From NCBI GenBank assembly GCA_013362725.1, contig JABFVP010000145.1, positions 1 through 6,437 of the forward strand: a stretch of DNA of 6,437 nucleotides, in the 5' to 3' direction. Within the stretch, counting starts at the first letter, position 1, and each line of letters starts with the position of its first letter. Positions 1-6,437 of the stretch are shown in pieces. The stretch comes from Cupriavidus sp. Lineage in GTDB: Bacteria > Pseudomonadota > Gammaproteobacteria > Burkholderiales > Burkholderiaceae. The notes under the pieces were generated by a model that was not told the origin of the DNA, ran no database searches, and saw only the letters and a program-made list of their open reading frames with translations. Both the position numbers and the translations under genes were made by a program.

Positions 1-489
1 CTGGTGCTGAGCCACTCCGAGGCCATGGCCGCGCCGGTCGCGGTCACCGCGACGCCGGGCGGCTGGACCGCGCAGTCGGGCGCGATACGGCTGCCCGCGT
101 CGCTGCTCGAAGGCGTGGGCGCGCCGTTCAACACGCTGCGCCCGGACGGCCTGATGCGGGTGGACTGGTCCACGCTGCAGGGCCGTTTCTCCGGCCAGGG
201 CATGACCGGCCATATGACGCTGCGCATCGAGCAGGTATCGGCCGCGGTCAGCCGGCTGCGCCCGCTGGGCAGCTACCGCGCCGAGATCGACTGGACCGGC
301 GCGGGCGGCGGCAAGCTGCAACTGAGCACCATCGATGGTCCGCTGCGGCTGGAAGGCAGCGGCACGCTAGGGCGGCAGGCGCGCTTCGAGGGTACCGCGC
401 GTGCCGAACCCGAGGCCGCGACGCAGCTGACCAGCCTGCTGAGCCTGCTGGGACGACGAGACAACAATGTGACTAGGCTGCGTTTCTGA
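1..489 (+). CDS. gspN: Type II secretion system protein N (GspN), C-terminal part
   Basis: This is the 3' part of gspN. The frame is open from the first base of the window, so the true start lies to the left; 162 residues are visible, against roughly 250 for the family. GspN is an accessory inner-membrane T2SS protein with a short cytoplasmic N-terminus, one membrane helix and a periplasmic domain; only the periplasmic part is seen here. Seen in the sequence: alternating short beta-type segments, the family-like stretch LRPLGSYRAEIDW near the middle, then paired strands around LEGSGTLGRQARFEGTARAE, and a short helical end (TQLTSLLSLLGRR) before the stop. The position directly upstream of gspD, in the same direction, supports the call. 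The family is absent from many T2SSs, and known members are thought to help the secretin or the platform. Some uncertainty remains because the N-terminal membrane helix is outside the window. Confidence 0.88.
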   Translation: MVLSHSEAMAAPVAVTATPGGWTAQSGAIRLPASLLEGVGAPFNTLRPDGLMRVDWSTLQGRFSGQGMTGHMTLRIEQVSAAVSRLRPLGSYRAEIDWTGAGGGKLQLSTIDGPLRLEGSGTLGRQARFEGTARAEPEAATQLTSLLSLLGRRDNNVTRLRF

Positions 490-513
490 TGCCACGCAGA
501 GCGCAGAGCCCAC

Positions 514-516
514 GGA
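514..516 (+). promoter_or_regulatory. Weak Shine-Dalgarno deciding the gspD start
   Basis: The only purine-rich Shine-Dalgarno-like triplet before gspD is GGA at 514-516. It lies 7 nt before the ATG at 524 but only 1 nt before the in-frame ATG at 518, so 524 is the better placed start. The match is short. Translation may depend partly on ribosomes arriving from gspN, whose stop codon ends at 489. Confidence 0.4.
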
Positions 517-523
517 AATGACT

Positions 524-3016
524 ATGACCACCCACGCCAACCGACCTGTTTTCAAGACCGCCTGCGCCCGCGCCGTGGCATTGCTCTGCGGGCTCTCCTT
601 GCTGGCGCCCGCGCCGCTGTGGGCCCAGCCCGGGGCGCCGGCTTCGCGTACCCAGGGCACGCCGCCGGCGCCGCCCGACGTCACCCCCGCCAATCGCGAC
701 CAGGTGGTGCTGAACTTCGTCAACGCCGATCTCGACTCCGTGATCAAGGCGGTCGGCCAGGCCACCGGCAAGAACTTCGTCATCGACCCCCGCGTGAAGG
801 GCACCGTCAACCTGGTCACCGAGCAGCCGGTATCGCGCGCGCAGGCGCTGCAGACGCTGGGCTCGGTGCTGCGCATGCAGGGCTATGCCATGGTCGAGAG
901 CAACGGCTTCACCAAGGTCGTGCCCGAGGCCGACGCCAAGCTGCAGGGTTCGCCCACCGTGATTGGCGGCAGCCCCAGCCGCGGCGACCAGGTGGTGACC
1001 CAGGTGTTCCGGCTGAACTACGAGTCGGCCAACAACCTGGTGCCGGTGCTGCGGCCGATGATCGCGCCCAACAACACCATCACCGCCTATCCGGCCAACA
1101 ACACGCTGGTGATCACCGACTACGCCGACAACCTGCGCCGCATCGCCCGCATCATTGCCGCGGTCGATGCGCCGGCCTCGGGCGAGGTCGAGCTGGTGCC
1201 GCTCAAGCACGCGCTGGCCAGCGATACCGCGGCAGTGCTGCAGCGGCTGCTGGACCCGGGCGCAGCCGGTGCCGCGGGCGGCGGTGGCGGCGCGGCGGTC
1301 GATGCTAGCCTGCGCACCTCGGTGGTGGCCGAGCCGCGCAGCAATTCGCTGATGATCCGCGCCACCAGCCGCGCGCGCCTGCAGCAGGCGCGCCAGCTGA
1401 TCGAGAAGCTCGACCAGCCCTACGCGCGCCCCGGCAACATCTGGGTGGTGCCGCTGAAGAACGCCGATGCGATCAAGCTGGCGGCGACGCTGCGCGCCAT
1501 CGTCGCCGCCGACAGCAGCTTCGCCACCACTACCCAGCCGGGCGCGCAGGCCGGCGGCATCGGCGGCGCGGCGGGCCTGACCAATGTCTCGACGCCGACC
1601 GGCGGCCAGTTCACCGGCGGCGCCACCACTACCCAGACCGGCATGCGCGGCGGCACCGGCACCGCCGGGGGCGGCAGCGGAGGGGCCTATGGCAACTCGG
1701 CCTTCGCCGCCTCGTTCGGCACCAACACCCAGCCGACCACGGGCGGCATCATCCAGGCGGACCCGTCCACCAACTCGCTGATCATCACCGCCAGCGAACC
1801 GGTCTACCGCAATCTGCGCGGCGTGATCGACGACCTCGACGCGCGCCGCGCGCAGGTCTACATCGAATCGATGATCGTCGAGGTGACCGCGACCCAGGCG
1901 AGCCAGCTGGGGATCCAGTGGCAGGGCCTGATCAGTTCGCCCGGCGGCAACAACAACGTCTTTGCCGGCACCAACTTCGGCACCGGCGGGCAGAACATCC
2001 TGAACCTGTCGCTGGCCGGCGCGCTGTTCGACAGCAACCGCACCGCCGGCATCGCCGCGGCGCAGGGGCTGGTGCAGGACGTGGGCGGCCTGAATCTCGG
2101 CATCGTCAACAAGGCGATGGGGCTGGGCGCGCTGCTGCGTGCGCTGGGATCGAACGGCAGCGTCAACCTGCTGTCGACGCCGAACCTGATCACGCTGGAG
2201 AACGAGGAAGCCAAGATCCTGATCGGCCAGAACATCCCGATCACCACCGGCTCCTATGCCCAGACCGGCGGCGCGGCCTCGGTCACGCCGTTCCAGACCT
2301 TCGACCGCAAGGACGTCGGCATCACGCTGCGGGTCAAGCCGCAGATCACCGACGGCGGGCTGGTGAAGATGCAGATCTTCCAGGAGTCGTCGTCGGTGGT
2401 GCAGGCCACCGCCAACCTGATCCAGGGCCCGACCACCAACGTGCGTTCGATCGAGACCAACGTGCTGGTCGACGACGGCCAGATCATCGTGCTGGGCGGC
2501 CTGATCGAGGACTCATACGGCGACGGCGTGCAGAAGGTGCCGCTGCTGGGCGACATCCCGCTGATCGGCGGCCTGTTCCGCTACGAGAACAAGAACCGCT
2601 CGAAGACCAACCTGCTGGTGTTCCTGCGGCCCTATGTGATGCGCACGGCCGGCGCCACCGACCGCCTGACCGCGGACCGCTACGACTATATGCGCGCGCA
2701 GCAGCAGGGCTTCGTATCGCCTAACATCATGGTGCGGGACACCAATACGCCGATGCTGCCGCCGGCCGATGCGCCGACCACGCCGTTCGTCAACCCGCGC
2801 ACCAACGGCGCCGTGGCCGGCCCGCTGCCGTTGCCGCAGACGCTGCCGCAAAGCGGGCCGCAGCCCGGCGTGTCCGGTCAGCCACAGCCGCTGCAGGCAG
2901 TTCCGCAACCGATGCCCGAACCGGTCCCGCAACCCGCGCCCCAACCCGCGCCGCCAGCGCCGGTGAGCACCCCGCAACCGCTCAACCAGCGCGGCGAAGC
3001 CGCACTGCCGTATTGA
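524..3016 (+). CDS. gspD: Type II secretion system secretin GspD (outer-membrane channel)
   Basis: GspD forms the multimeric outer-membrane channel through which folded periplasmic proteins leave the cell. The product is 830 residues from ATG 524 (an ATG at 518 would add two). Residues 1-34 form a Sec signal peptide: Arg/Lys up to about residue 16, a hydrophobic core, and probable cleavage after LWA. No lipobox is seen. The domains in order are N0 (about 61-136, starting VVLNFVNADLDSVIKAV), N1 (about 158-218), N2 (about 222-300, with a Gly/Ala loop near 247-258), N3 (about 303-440) and the secretin core (about 445-706). N3 is split by a Gly/Thr-rich insert at about 334-408. The core carries the conserved VPLLGDIPLIGGLF at 672-685. 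A short helical S-like segment (about 707-727) is followed by an 85-residue Pro/Gln-rich tail (744-830). The N0 domain places it in the T2SS rather than the type III class. No pilotin gene is visible. The gene lies between gspN and gspE, probably in one transcript. Confidence 0.97.
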   Translation: MTTHANRPVFKTACARAVALLCGLSLLAPAPLWAQPGAPASRTQGTPPAPPDVTPANRDQVVLNFVNADLDSVIKAVGQATGKNFVIDPRVKGTVNLVTEQPVSRAQALQTLGSVLRMQGYAMVESNGFTKVVPEADAKLQGSPTVIGGSPSRGDQVVTQVFRLNYESANNLVPVLRPMIAPNNTITAYPANNTLVITDYADNLRRIARIIAAVDAPASGEVELVPLKHALASDTAAVLQRLLDPGAAGAAGGGGGAAVDASLRTSVVAEPRSNSLMIRATSRARLQQARQLIEKLDQPYARPGNIWVVPLKNADAIKLAATLRAIVAADSSFATTTQPGAQAGGIGGAAGLTNVSTPTGGQFTGGATTTQTGMRGGTGTAGGGSGGAYGNSAFAASFGTNTQPTTGGIIQADPSTNSLIITASEPVYRNLRGVIDDLDARRAQVYIESMIVEVTATQASQLGIQWQGLISSPGGNNNVFAGTNFGTGGQNILNLSLAGALFDSNRTAGIAAAQGLVQDVGGLNLGIVNKAMGLGALLRALGSNGSVNLLSTPNLITLENEEAKILIGQNIPITTGSYAQTGGAASVTPFQTFDRKDVGITLRVKPQITDGGLVKMQIFQESSSVVQATANLIQGPTTNVRSIETNVLVDDGQIIVLGGLIEDSYGDGVQKVPLLGDIPLIGGLFRYENKNRSKTNLLVFLRPYVMRTAGATDRLTADRYDYMRAQQQGFVSPNIMVRDTNTPMLPPADAPTTPFVNPRTNGAVAGPLPLPQTLPQSGPQPGVSGQPQPLQAVPQPMPEPVPQPAPQPAPPAPVSTPQPLNQRGEAALPY
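1522..1636 (+). repeat. 16-nt direct repeat inside the gspD N3 insert
   Basis: The 16-mer CGCCACCACTACCCAG occurs at 1522-1537 and again at 1621-1636. The copies are 99 nt (33 codons) apart and in the same frame, and each encodes Ala-Thr-Thr-Thr-Gln. They flank much of the Gly/Thr-rich insert of GspD domain N3. Synonymous choice is identical in the two copies, which suggests a small duplication rather than chance similarity. The residues between and beyond the copies do not align further. Confidence 0.6.
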
Positions 3017-3018
3017 GG
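3015..3018 (+). promoter_or_regulatory. Shine-Dalgarno of gspE overlapping the gspD stop codon
   Basis: GAGG at 3015-3018 overlaps the last two bases of the gspD TGA (3014-3016) and lies 6 nt before ATG 3025. This favours ATG 3025 over an in-frame TTG at 3013 and suggests that gspE translation is coupled to termination of gspD. Confidence 0.6.
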
Positions 3019-3024
3019 CCCGTC

Positions 3025-4590
3025 ATGGCCAGCGAAGTCCAGACTTCTCTCTCCGCCGCTGCCACCGGCAGCGCCGGCATCCACCCGCCGGCCGAGCTCG
3101 AGCCGCCGTCGCCGATGGCGGCGCGGCTGGTCTCCTACGGCTTTGCGCGCGAGGCGCCGCTGCTGATCGCGCACCAGCGTCCCGACGGACTCGAGGTGTG
3201 GGTCAGCCGCGCCACCTCGCCCACGGCGCTGGCCGAAGTGGCGCGCGTGCACGGCGCATTGCGCCTGCGCGTGCTGGAACCCGAGGCGCTGGAGCATGCC
3301 ATGTCCGATGCCTACAACCGCCAGGACGGCAGCGCCGCGCAGGTGGTGGGCGAGGTCGAGGGCGAGGTCGACCTGTCGCGCCTGATGCAGGACATTCCCG
3401 CGGTCGAAGACCTGCTGGAATCCGAAGACGATGCGCCGATCATCCGCATGATCAACGCGCTGCTGACGCAAGCCGCGCGCGAAGGCGCCTCGGACATCCA
3501 TATCGAGCCGTTCGAATCGTCGTCGGTGGTGCGCTTCCGCGTCGACGGCACGCTGCGCGACGTGGTGCGGCCCAAGAAGGCGCTGCACGGCGCGCTGATC
3601 TCGCGCATCAAGATCATGGCGCAGCTCGACATTGCCGAAAAACGCCTGCCGCAGGACGGCCGCATCACGCTGCGCGTGGGCGGGCGGCCGGTCGACGTGC
3701 GGGTCTCGACGCTGCCCACCGGCCACGGCGAGCGCGCGGTGCTGCGCCTGCTCGACAAGGAAGCCGGCCGGCTCGACCTGGCCAAGCTGGGCATGGCGCC
3801 CGACACGCTGCGCGGCTTCGACCACCTGATCCGCCAGCCGCACGGGATCGTGCTGGTGACCGGGCCGACCGGCTCGGGCAAGACCACCACGCTGTATGCC
3901 GCGCTGTCGCGGCTGGATGCGCGCACCACCAACATCATGACGGTGGAAGACCCGGTCGAGTACGACCTCGACGGCATCGGCCAGACCCAGGTCAACCCGC
4001 GCATCGACATGACCTTCGGCAAGGCGCTGCGCGCGATCCTGCGCCAGGACCCGGACGTGGTCATGATCGGCGAGATCCGCGACCTGGAAACCGCGCAGAT
4101 CGCGGTGCAGGCGTCGCTGACCGGCCACCTGGTGCTGGCCACGCTGCACACCAACGACTCGGCCTCGGCGGTGACGCGGCTGGTCGATATGGGGATCGAG
4201 CCGTTCCTGCTGTCGTCGTCGCTGCTGGGGGTGCTGGCGCAGCGGTTGGTGCGGCGCCTGTGCCCGCACTGCAAGCGGGAGGAAGTGATCGAGGTCACGC
4301 CAGCCGAGGCCGAGGTGCTGCATGCGCAGGGCAAGCCGCTGCAGACCTTGTGGCATCCGGTCGGGTGCGACAAGTGCGGCCAGTCGGGCTACCAGGGCCG
4401 CATGGGCGTCTACGAGCTGCTCACGGTCGACGATGAAATCCGCACCATGATCCACCGCCAGGCGCCCGAATCGGAAATCAAGCAGGTGGCGCTGGCGCAT
4501 GGCATGCACACCATGCGCGGCGACGCGCAGCGCTGGATCGACAGCGGCGCGACCTCGCTCGAGGAAGTGCTGCGCGTCACGCGCGACTGA
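3025..4590 (+). CDS. gspE: Type II secretion system assembly ATPase GspE
   Basis: GspE is the cytoplasmic ring ATPase that powers pseudopilus assembly; it docks on GspL and works with GspF. The product is 521 residues, a normal length for the family. The N-terminal domain (about 31-95) is the part expected to contact GspL. A second N-terminal domain follows (about 120-245, containing EGASDIHIEPF at 153-163). The core ATPase has all the signature elements: Walker A GPTGSGKT at 280-287, Asp box with TVEDPVEY at 306-313, Walker B DPDVVMIGEIRD at 342-353, and His box TGHLVLATLHTN at 366-377. A zinc-binding tetracysteine module is present, with C413/C416 (CPHC) and C448/C451 (CDKC); it separates T2SS GspE from type IV PilT-like motors. 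ATG 3025 was chosen because GAGG lies 6 nt upstream. The gene begins 8 nt after gspD and ends 15 nt before gspF. No key residue appears to be missing. Confidence 0.98.
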   Translation: MASEVQTSLSAAATGSAGIHPPAELEPPSPMAARLVSYGFAREAPLLIAHQRPDGLEVWVSRATSPTALAEVARVHGALRLRVLEPEALEHAMSDAYNRQDGSAAQVVGEVEGEVDLSRLMQDIPAVEDLLESEDDAPIIRMINALLTQAAREGASDIHIEPFESSSVVRFRVDGTLRDVVRPKKALHGALISRIKIMAQLDIAEKRLPQDGRITLRVGGRPVDVRVSTLPTGHGERAVLRLLDKEAGRLDLAKLGMAPDTLRGFDHLIRQPHGIVLVTGPTGSGKTTTLYAALSRLDARTTNIMTVEDPVEYDLDGIGQTQVNPRIDMTFGKALRAILRQDPDVVMIGEIRDLETAQIAVQASLTGHLVLATLHTNDSASAVTRLVDMGIEPFLLSSSLLGVLAQRLVRRLCPHCKREEVIEVTPAEAEVLHAQGKPLQTLWHPVGCDKCGQSGYQGRMGVYELLTVDDEIRTMIHRQAPESEIKQVALAHGMHTMRGDAQRWIDSGATSLEEVLRVTRD

Positions 4591-4605
4591 CGCGGAGCCG
4601 CCCGC

Positions 4606-5823
4606 ATGCCAGCTTTCCGCTATGAAGCCGCCGACGCCGCCGGCAAGACCGACCGCGGCGTGATCGAGGCCGACAGCGCGCGCCAGGCCCGCACCCAGCT
4701 GCGCGCGCGCGGGCTGACGCCGCTCACCGTCGATGCGCTCGCCGGCGCCGGCCTCGCGCCGCGCACCGGCAGCCAGCTGTTCGCGCGCAAGCTGTCGACG
4801 CAGGAGCAGGCGCTGTTCACGCGCCAGCTGGCCAGCCTGATCGTCGCCGGCCTGCCGCTGGATGAAGCGCTGGGCGCGCTGGCCGACCAGGCCGAGCGGC
4901 CCTATGTGCATGAACTGCTGGCCGGCATCCGCGCCGAGGTGATGGGCGGCAGCGCGCTGTCGGTGGCGCTGGCGCAGCATCCGCGCGATTTTCCGGACAT
5001 CTACCGCGCGCTGGTCTCGGCCGGCGAGCACTCCGGCCACCTGGGCGTGGTGCTGGAGCGGCTGGCCGGCTATATCGAGTCGCGCAACACGCTGACCTCC
5101 AAGATCCGGCTGGCCTTCACCTATCCGGCCATCGTCACCGTGGTGGCGTTCGCGATCGTGATCTTCCTGCTGTCGTACGTGGTGCCGCAGGTGGTGAGCG
5201 TATTCGCCAACACCAAGCAGAAGCTGCCCACGCTGACCATCATCATGCTGTGGCTGTCGGATTTCGTGCGCAACTGGTGGTGGGCCGCGCTGGCAGTGAT
5301 CGCGGTGGCCGCGTTTAGCATTCGCCGGTTGCTGCGCCAGCCCGCGGTGCGGCTGGAATGGCACCGCTGGCTGCTGACCGCGCCGCTGCTCGGCAAGCTG
5401 GTGCGCGGCTACAACACCGCGCGCTTCGCCGGCACGCTGGCGATCCTGGTGTCCGCGGGCGTGCCGATCCTGCGCAGCCTGCAGGCCGCCGGCGAGACCC
5501 TGACCAACGAGGCGCTGCGCGCCAACGTGGAAGACGCCAACACCCGCGTGCGTGAAGGCGCCTCGCTGGCGCGCGCGCTGGCGGCGCAGAACCAGTTTCC
5601 GCCGGTGCTGGTGCACCTGATCCGCTCGGGCGAAGCCACCGGCAACCTGCCGGTGATGCTGGAGCGCGCCGCGCAGGGCGAAGCGCAGGAACTGGAACGG
5701 CGCACGCTGTTCCTGACCAGCCTGCTCGAACCCCTGCTGATCCTGACCATGGGCGTGGTGGTGCTGCTGATCGTTCTGGCGGTGCTGATGCCGATCATCG
5801 AGATCAACCAGCTGGTGCGGTAG
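4606..5823 (+). CDS. gspF: Type II secretion system inner-membrane platform protein GspF
   Basis: GspF is the polytopic inner-membrane protein at the centre of the T2SS platform. It is thought to pass motion from the GspE ATPase to the growing pseudopilus. The product is 405 residues, the standard length. It opens with the typical MPAFRYEAADAAGK and has two homologous cytoplasmic T2SSF domains. The first (about 68-190) contains VAGLPLDEAL (80-89) and SAGEHSGHL (138-146). The second (about 271-395) contains SAGVPILRSLQ (283-293) and RSGEATGNLPVML (340-352). Three membrane segments are visible at about 172-197, 223-239 and 373-397. ATG 4606 is supported by GGAG at 4594-4597, 8 nt upstream, and by the 15-nt gap after gspE. 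It appears to be the last gene of the operon, because a repeat-bearing spacer and a convergent gene follow. Confidence 0.98.
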   Translation: MPAFRYEAADAAGKTDRGVIEADSARQARTQLRARGLTPLTVDALAGAGLAPRTGSQLFARKLSTQEQALFTRQLASLIVAGLPLDEALGALADQAERPYVHELLAGIRAEVMGGSALSVALAQHPRDFPDIYRALVSAGEHSGHLGVVLERLAGYIESRNTLTSKIRLAFTYPAIVTVVAFAIVIFLLSYVVPQVVSVFANTKQKLPTLTIIMLWLSDFVRNWWWAALAVIAVAAFSIRRLLRQPAVRLEWHRWLLTAPLLGKLVRGYNTARFAGTLAILVSAGVPILRSLQAAGETLTNEALRANVEDANTRVREGASLARALAAQNQFPPVLVHLIRSGEATGNLPVMLERAAQGEAQELERRTLFLTSLLEPLLILTMGVVVLLIVLAVLMPIIEINQLVR

Positions 5824-5875
5824 GGCTGCTGCGCTGATGGCGCTCGAAGGAGTCTGATGACCCTGGCGAACGCTC

Positions 5876-5899
5876 CCCTCTCCCGCGCACGGGAGAGGG
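5876..5899. terminator. Perfect 10-bp GC-rich hairpin after gspF
   Basis: CCCTCTCCCG (5876-5885) pairs perfectly with CGGGAGAGGG (5890-5899) around a CGCA loop, 52 nt after the gspF stop. The stem is strong enough to stall polymerase or block 3' exonucleases. No T-run follows on either strand, so it does not fit a classical intrinsic terminator. It may act as an mRNA-stabilising 3' end or simply be a REP-like repeat. Confidence 0.35.
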
Positions 5900-5948
5900 C
5901 CGGCGCCAGCAAGAACGATATGCTCGACTCCGTAGTGGCTCCCGCCCA

Positions 5949-5986
5949 CTCCCCCCCCCCCCGCCCCCGCAGGCGGGAGAGGGGAG
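5949..5986. repeat. Second, distorted hairpin element with a C12 run
   Basis: The outer arms CTCCCC (5949-5954) and GGGGAG (5981-5986) pair, and so do the inner arms CCCGC (5966-5970) and GCGGG (5973-5977). Between them, 11 C-rich bases (5955-5965) face AGA (5978-5980), where the intact element at 5873 has TCT. It therefore looks like a second copy of the same repeat whose left arm was expanded into a run of twelve C (5951-5962). An alternative fold pairs CTCCCGCC (5939-5946) with GGCGGGAG (5972-5979). Confidence 0.45.
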
Positions 5987-6004
5987 AAAACCAGCAGCGG
6001 TTTT
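5987..6004. other. Weak A/T-flanked hairpin at the end of the convergent gene
   Basis: AAAACC (5987-5992) pairs with GGTTTT (5999-6004) around a 6-nt loop, touching the stop codon of the minus-strand gene (6004-6006). The stem is short and A/T-rich. It could assist termination in either direction next to the GC-rich hairpins, but the sequence alone does not establish this. Confidence 0.2.
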
Positions 6005-6437
6005 TACTCTGCCTTCTTGCTCGGACGCTTGCGCGTCTTGCGCGCCGGCGCCGGTGCGGTTTCCGCTTCGGCAGCAGCCGGTTGCGGCTCCGCTTCCACC
6101 GTCGCCGTCAGCACGGTCGTGCCCGGCGCGGCGAATACCGACTGGTCAATCGGCCACGGCGTCTCGCTCAACGTCACCTCCGGCCGGCGCGCCGCGCGCT
6201 TGCGCGCGCCGGAGCGGCTGCCCGCCTTCGGTTGCACATCCGCCTGCAAATCAGGCTGCGCTTCCGGCTGAAGTTCGGGTTGCGGATCCGGCTGCGGCGC
6301 CGCTTCCAGCGGTGGCACTGGTTGCGGCTCGGGCTCGGCCTGCGCCGGGGCTTCCGGCTCGGGTGCAACCGTCTCCGGCGTGGGCAGCGGCTCGGCCCCG
6401 CGGGCCGGTTCCGGCGCCGGCGCAGGTGCGGGTGGGT
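6004..6437 (-). CDS. Unidentified protein, C-terminal low-complexity tail (partial)
   Basis: The minus-strand frame is open from the right edge of the window to a TAA at 6004-6006, giving 143 visible residues; the start lies beyond the edge. A GTG at 6318 is in frame but is not a credible start, because the same Pro/Glu-rich composition continues upstream of it. Visible residues 1-69 are a Pro/Glu/Gln/Ala-rich stretch built from short PxP, PEP and PQP steps (for example QPDPQPELQPEAQPDLQ at 48-64). Residues 70-84 are basic (KAGSRSGARKRAARR). A short more ordinary segment follows (VTLSETPWPIDQSVF, 87-101). A second acidic Ala/Pro stretch leads to a Lys/Arg-rich end (RKTRKRPSKKAE). This is typical of the disordered tail of a larger protein, possibly one that binds nucleic acid, but no catalytic domain is visible and the family is not recognised. 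It is convergent with gspF and so is not part of the T2SS operon. Confidence 0.7.
   Translation of the reverse strand, partial: PPAPAPAPEPARGAEPLPTPETVAPEPEAPAQAEPEPQPVPPLEAAPQPDPQPELQPEAQPDLQADVQPKAGSRSGARKRAARRPEVTLSETPWPIDQSVFAAPGTTVLTATVEAEPQPAAAEAETAPAPARKTRKRPSKKAE

Larger units (their letters stand above)
5873..5986. repeat. REP-like inverted repeat pair in the convergent spacer
   Basis: A perfect 14-nt inverted repeat bounds this 114-nt stretch: CTCCCCTCTCCCGC at 5873-5886 and its exact reverse complement GCGGGAGAGGGGAG at 5973-5986. Each outer arm also has its own nearby partner, so the stretch reads as two small hairpin elements placed in opposite relation around a unique middle (about 5900-5938). 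Such CTCCC/GGGAG hairpin units are common extragenic repeats in GC-rich proteobacteria, so a REP doublet is the likeliest reading. It lies 49 nt after gspF and 17 nt before the stop of the convergent gene. It could protect or end the mRNA of either gene. Confidence 0.6.

Noticed and set aside
586..592. Cys near the signal peptide of GspD as a possible lipoprotein site
   Set aside because: The residues before the Cys are Ala-Leu-Leu, and Leu at the position just before it does not fit a lipobox. The hydrophobic core continues past it to a better cleavage site after LWA.
619..1308. Alternative-frame open frames within gspD, including a long minus-strand one at 473-1210
   Set aside because: gspD is a certain gene in this interval. 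The alternative translations are Arg/His/Gly/Ala-rich, as expected for out-of-frame reading of GC-rich codons.
1660..1690. Gly-rich GC tract in gspD considered as a frameshift or assembly fault
   Set aside because: The frame stays open and the protein resumes the N3 and secretin domains in register on the far side, so no frameshift is present.
2878..5949. A 1023-codon open frame on the minus strand antisense to gspE and gspF
   Set aside because: Its codons lie in the same phase as those of gspE and gspF, so antisense stops would need TTA, CTA or TCA codons in the sense genes, and these are avoided at this GC content. The translation is dominated by His, Arg, Gln and Ala with no recognisable domain. 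It is a by-product of codon bias.
6017..6271. An 84-residue plus-strand open frame
   Set aside because: It is antisense to the Pro/Glu-rich coding tail on the minus strand and has no ribosome binding site or family resemblance.
5857..6437. A plus-strand open frame beginning at ATG 5857 with AAGGAG at 5847-5852, running through the repeats to the window edge
   Set aside because: The Shine-Dalgarno match is good but the spacing is short (4 nt). The frame passes through the C12 tract and repeat arms, and then runs codon-aligned antisense to the minus-strand gene, where an open frame is expected from codon bias. The product has no recognisable feature.

Overview
The window is GC-rich and holds the distal end of a type II secretion system (T2SS, general secretory pathway) operon, ending in a convergent gene that reads in from the right edge. 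The gene order gspN-gspD-gspE-gspF, the strong G/C preference at third codon positions and the style of the proteins suggest a beta-proteobacterium of the Burkholderiales, most likely near Cupriavidus/Ralstonia. That placement is inferred from gene order and composition, not from a search.

Layout, left to right. Positions 1-489 (+) are the C-terminal part of gspN, cut by the left edge. After a gap of about 34 nt comes gspD (524-3016, +), the outer-membrane secretin, with a signal peptide, N0-N3 domains, secretin core and a long Pro/Gln-rich tail. gspE (3025-4590, +), the cytoplasmic assembly ATPase, follows after 8 nt. gspF (4606-5823, +), the polytopic inner-membrane platform protein, follows after 15 nt. 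All four read the same way with very short gaps, so they are almost certainly co-transcribed, and no promoter is visible between them. The remaining structural genes (gspC and gspG-M) are not in the window; the pseudopilin and platform genes would be expected to the left of gspN.

Positions 5824-6003 are a 180-nt non-coding spacer between convergent genes. It holds a pair of REP-like inverted repeats, one an almost perfect hairpin and the other distorted by a run of twelve C. Positions 6004-6437 (-) encode the C-terminal 143 residues of an unidentified protein, a low-complexity Pro/Glu/Gln/Ala tail with two basic clusters.

How the genes work together: GspE hydrolyses ATP at the cytoplasmic face. 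GspF anchors the machinery in the inner membrane and couples GspE to pseudopilus growth. The pseudopilus pushes folded periplasmic substrates through the GspD channel. GspN is an accessory inner-membrane component found in only some T2SSs.

No undescribed system is visible. The T2SS genes look intact and conventional. The least ordinary material is the repeat pair in the spacer and the low-complexity regions of GspD and of the convergent gene.
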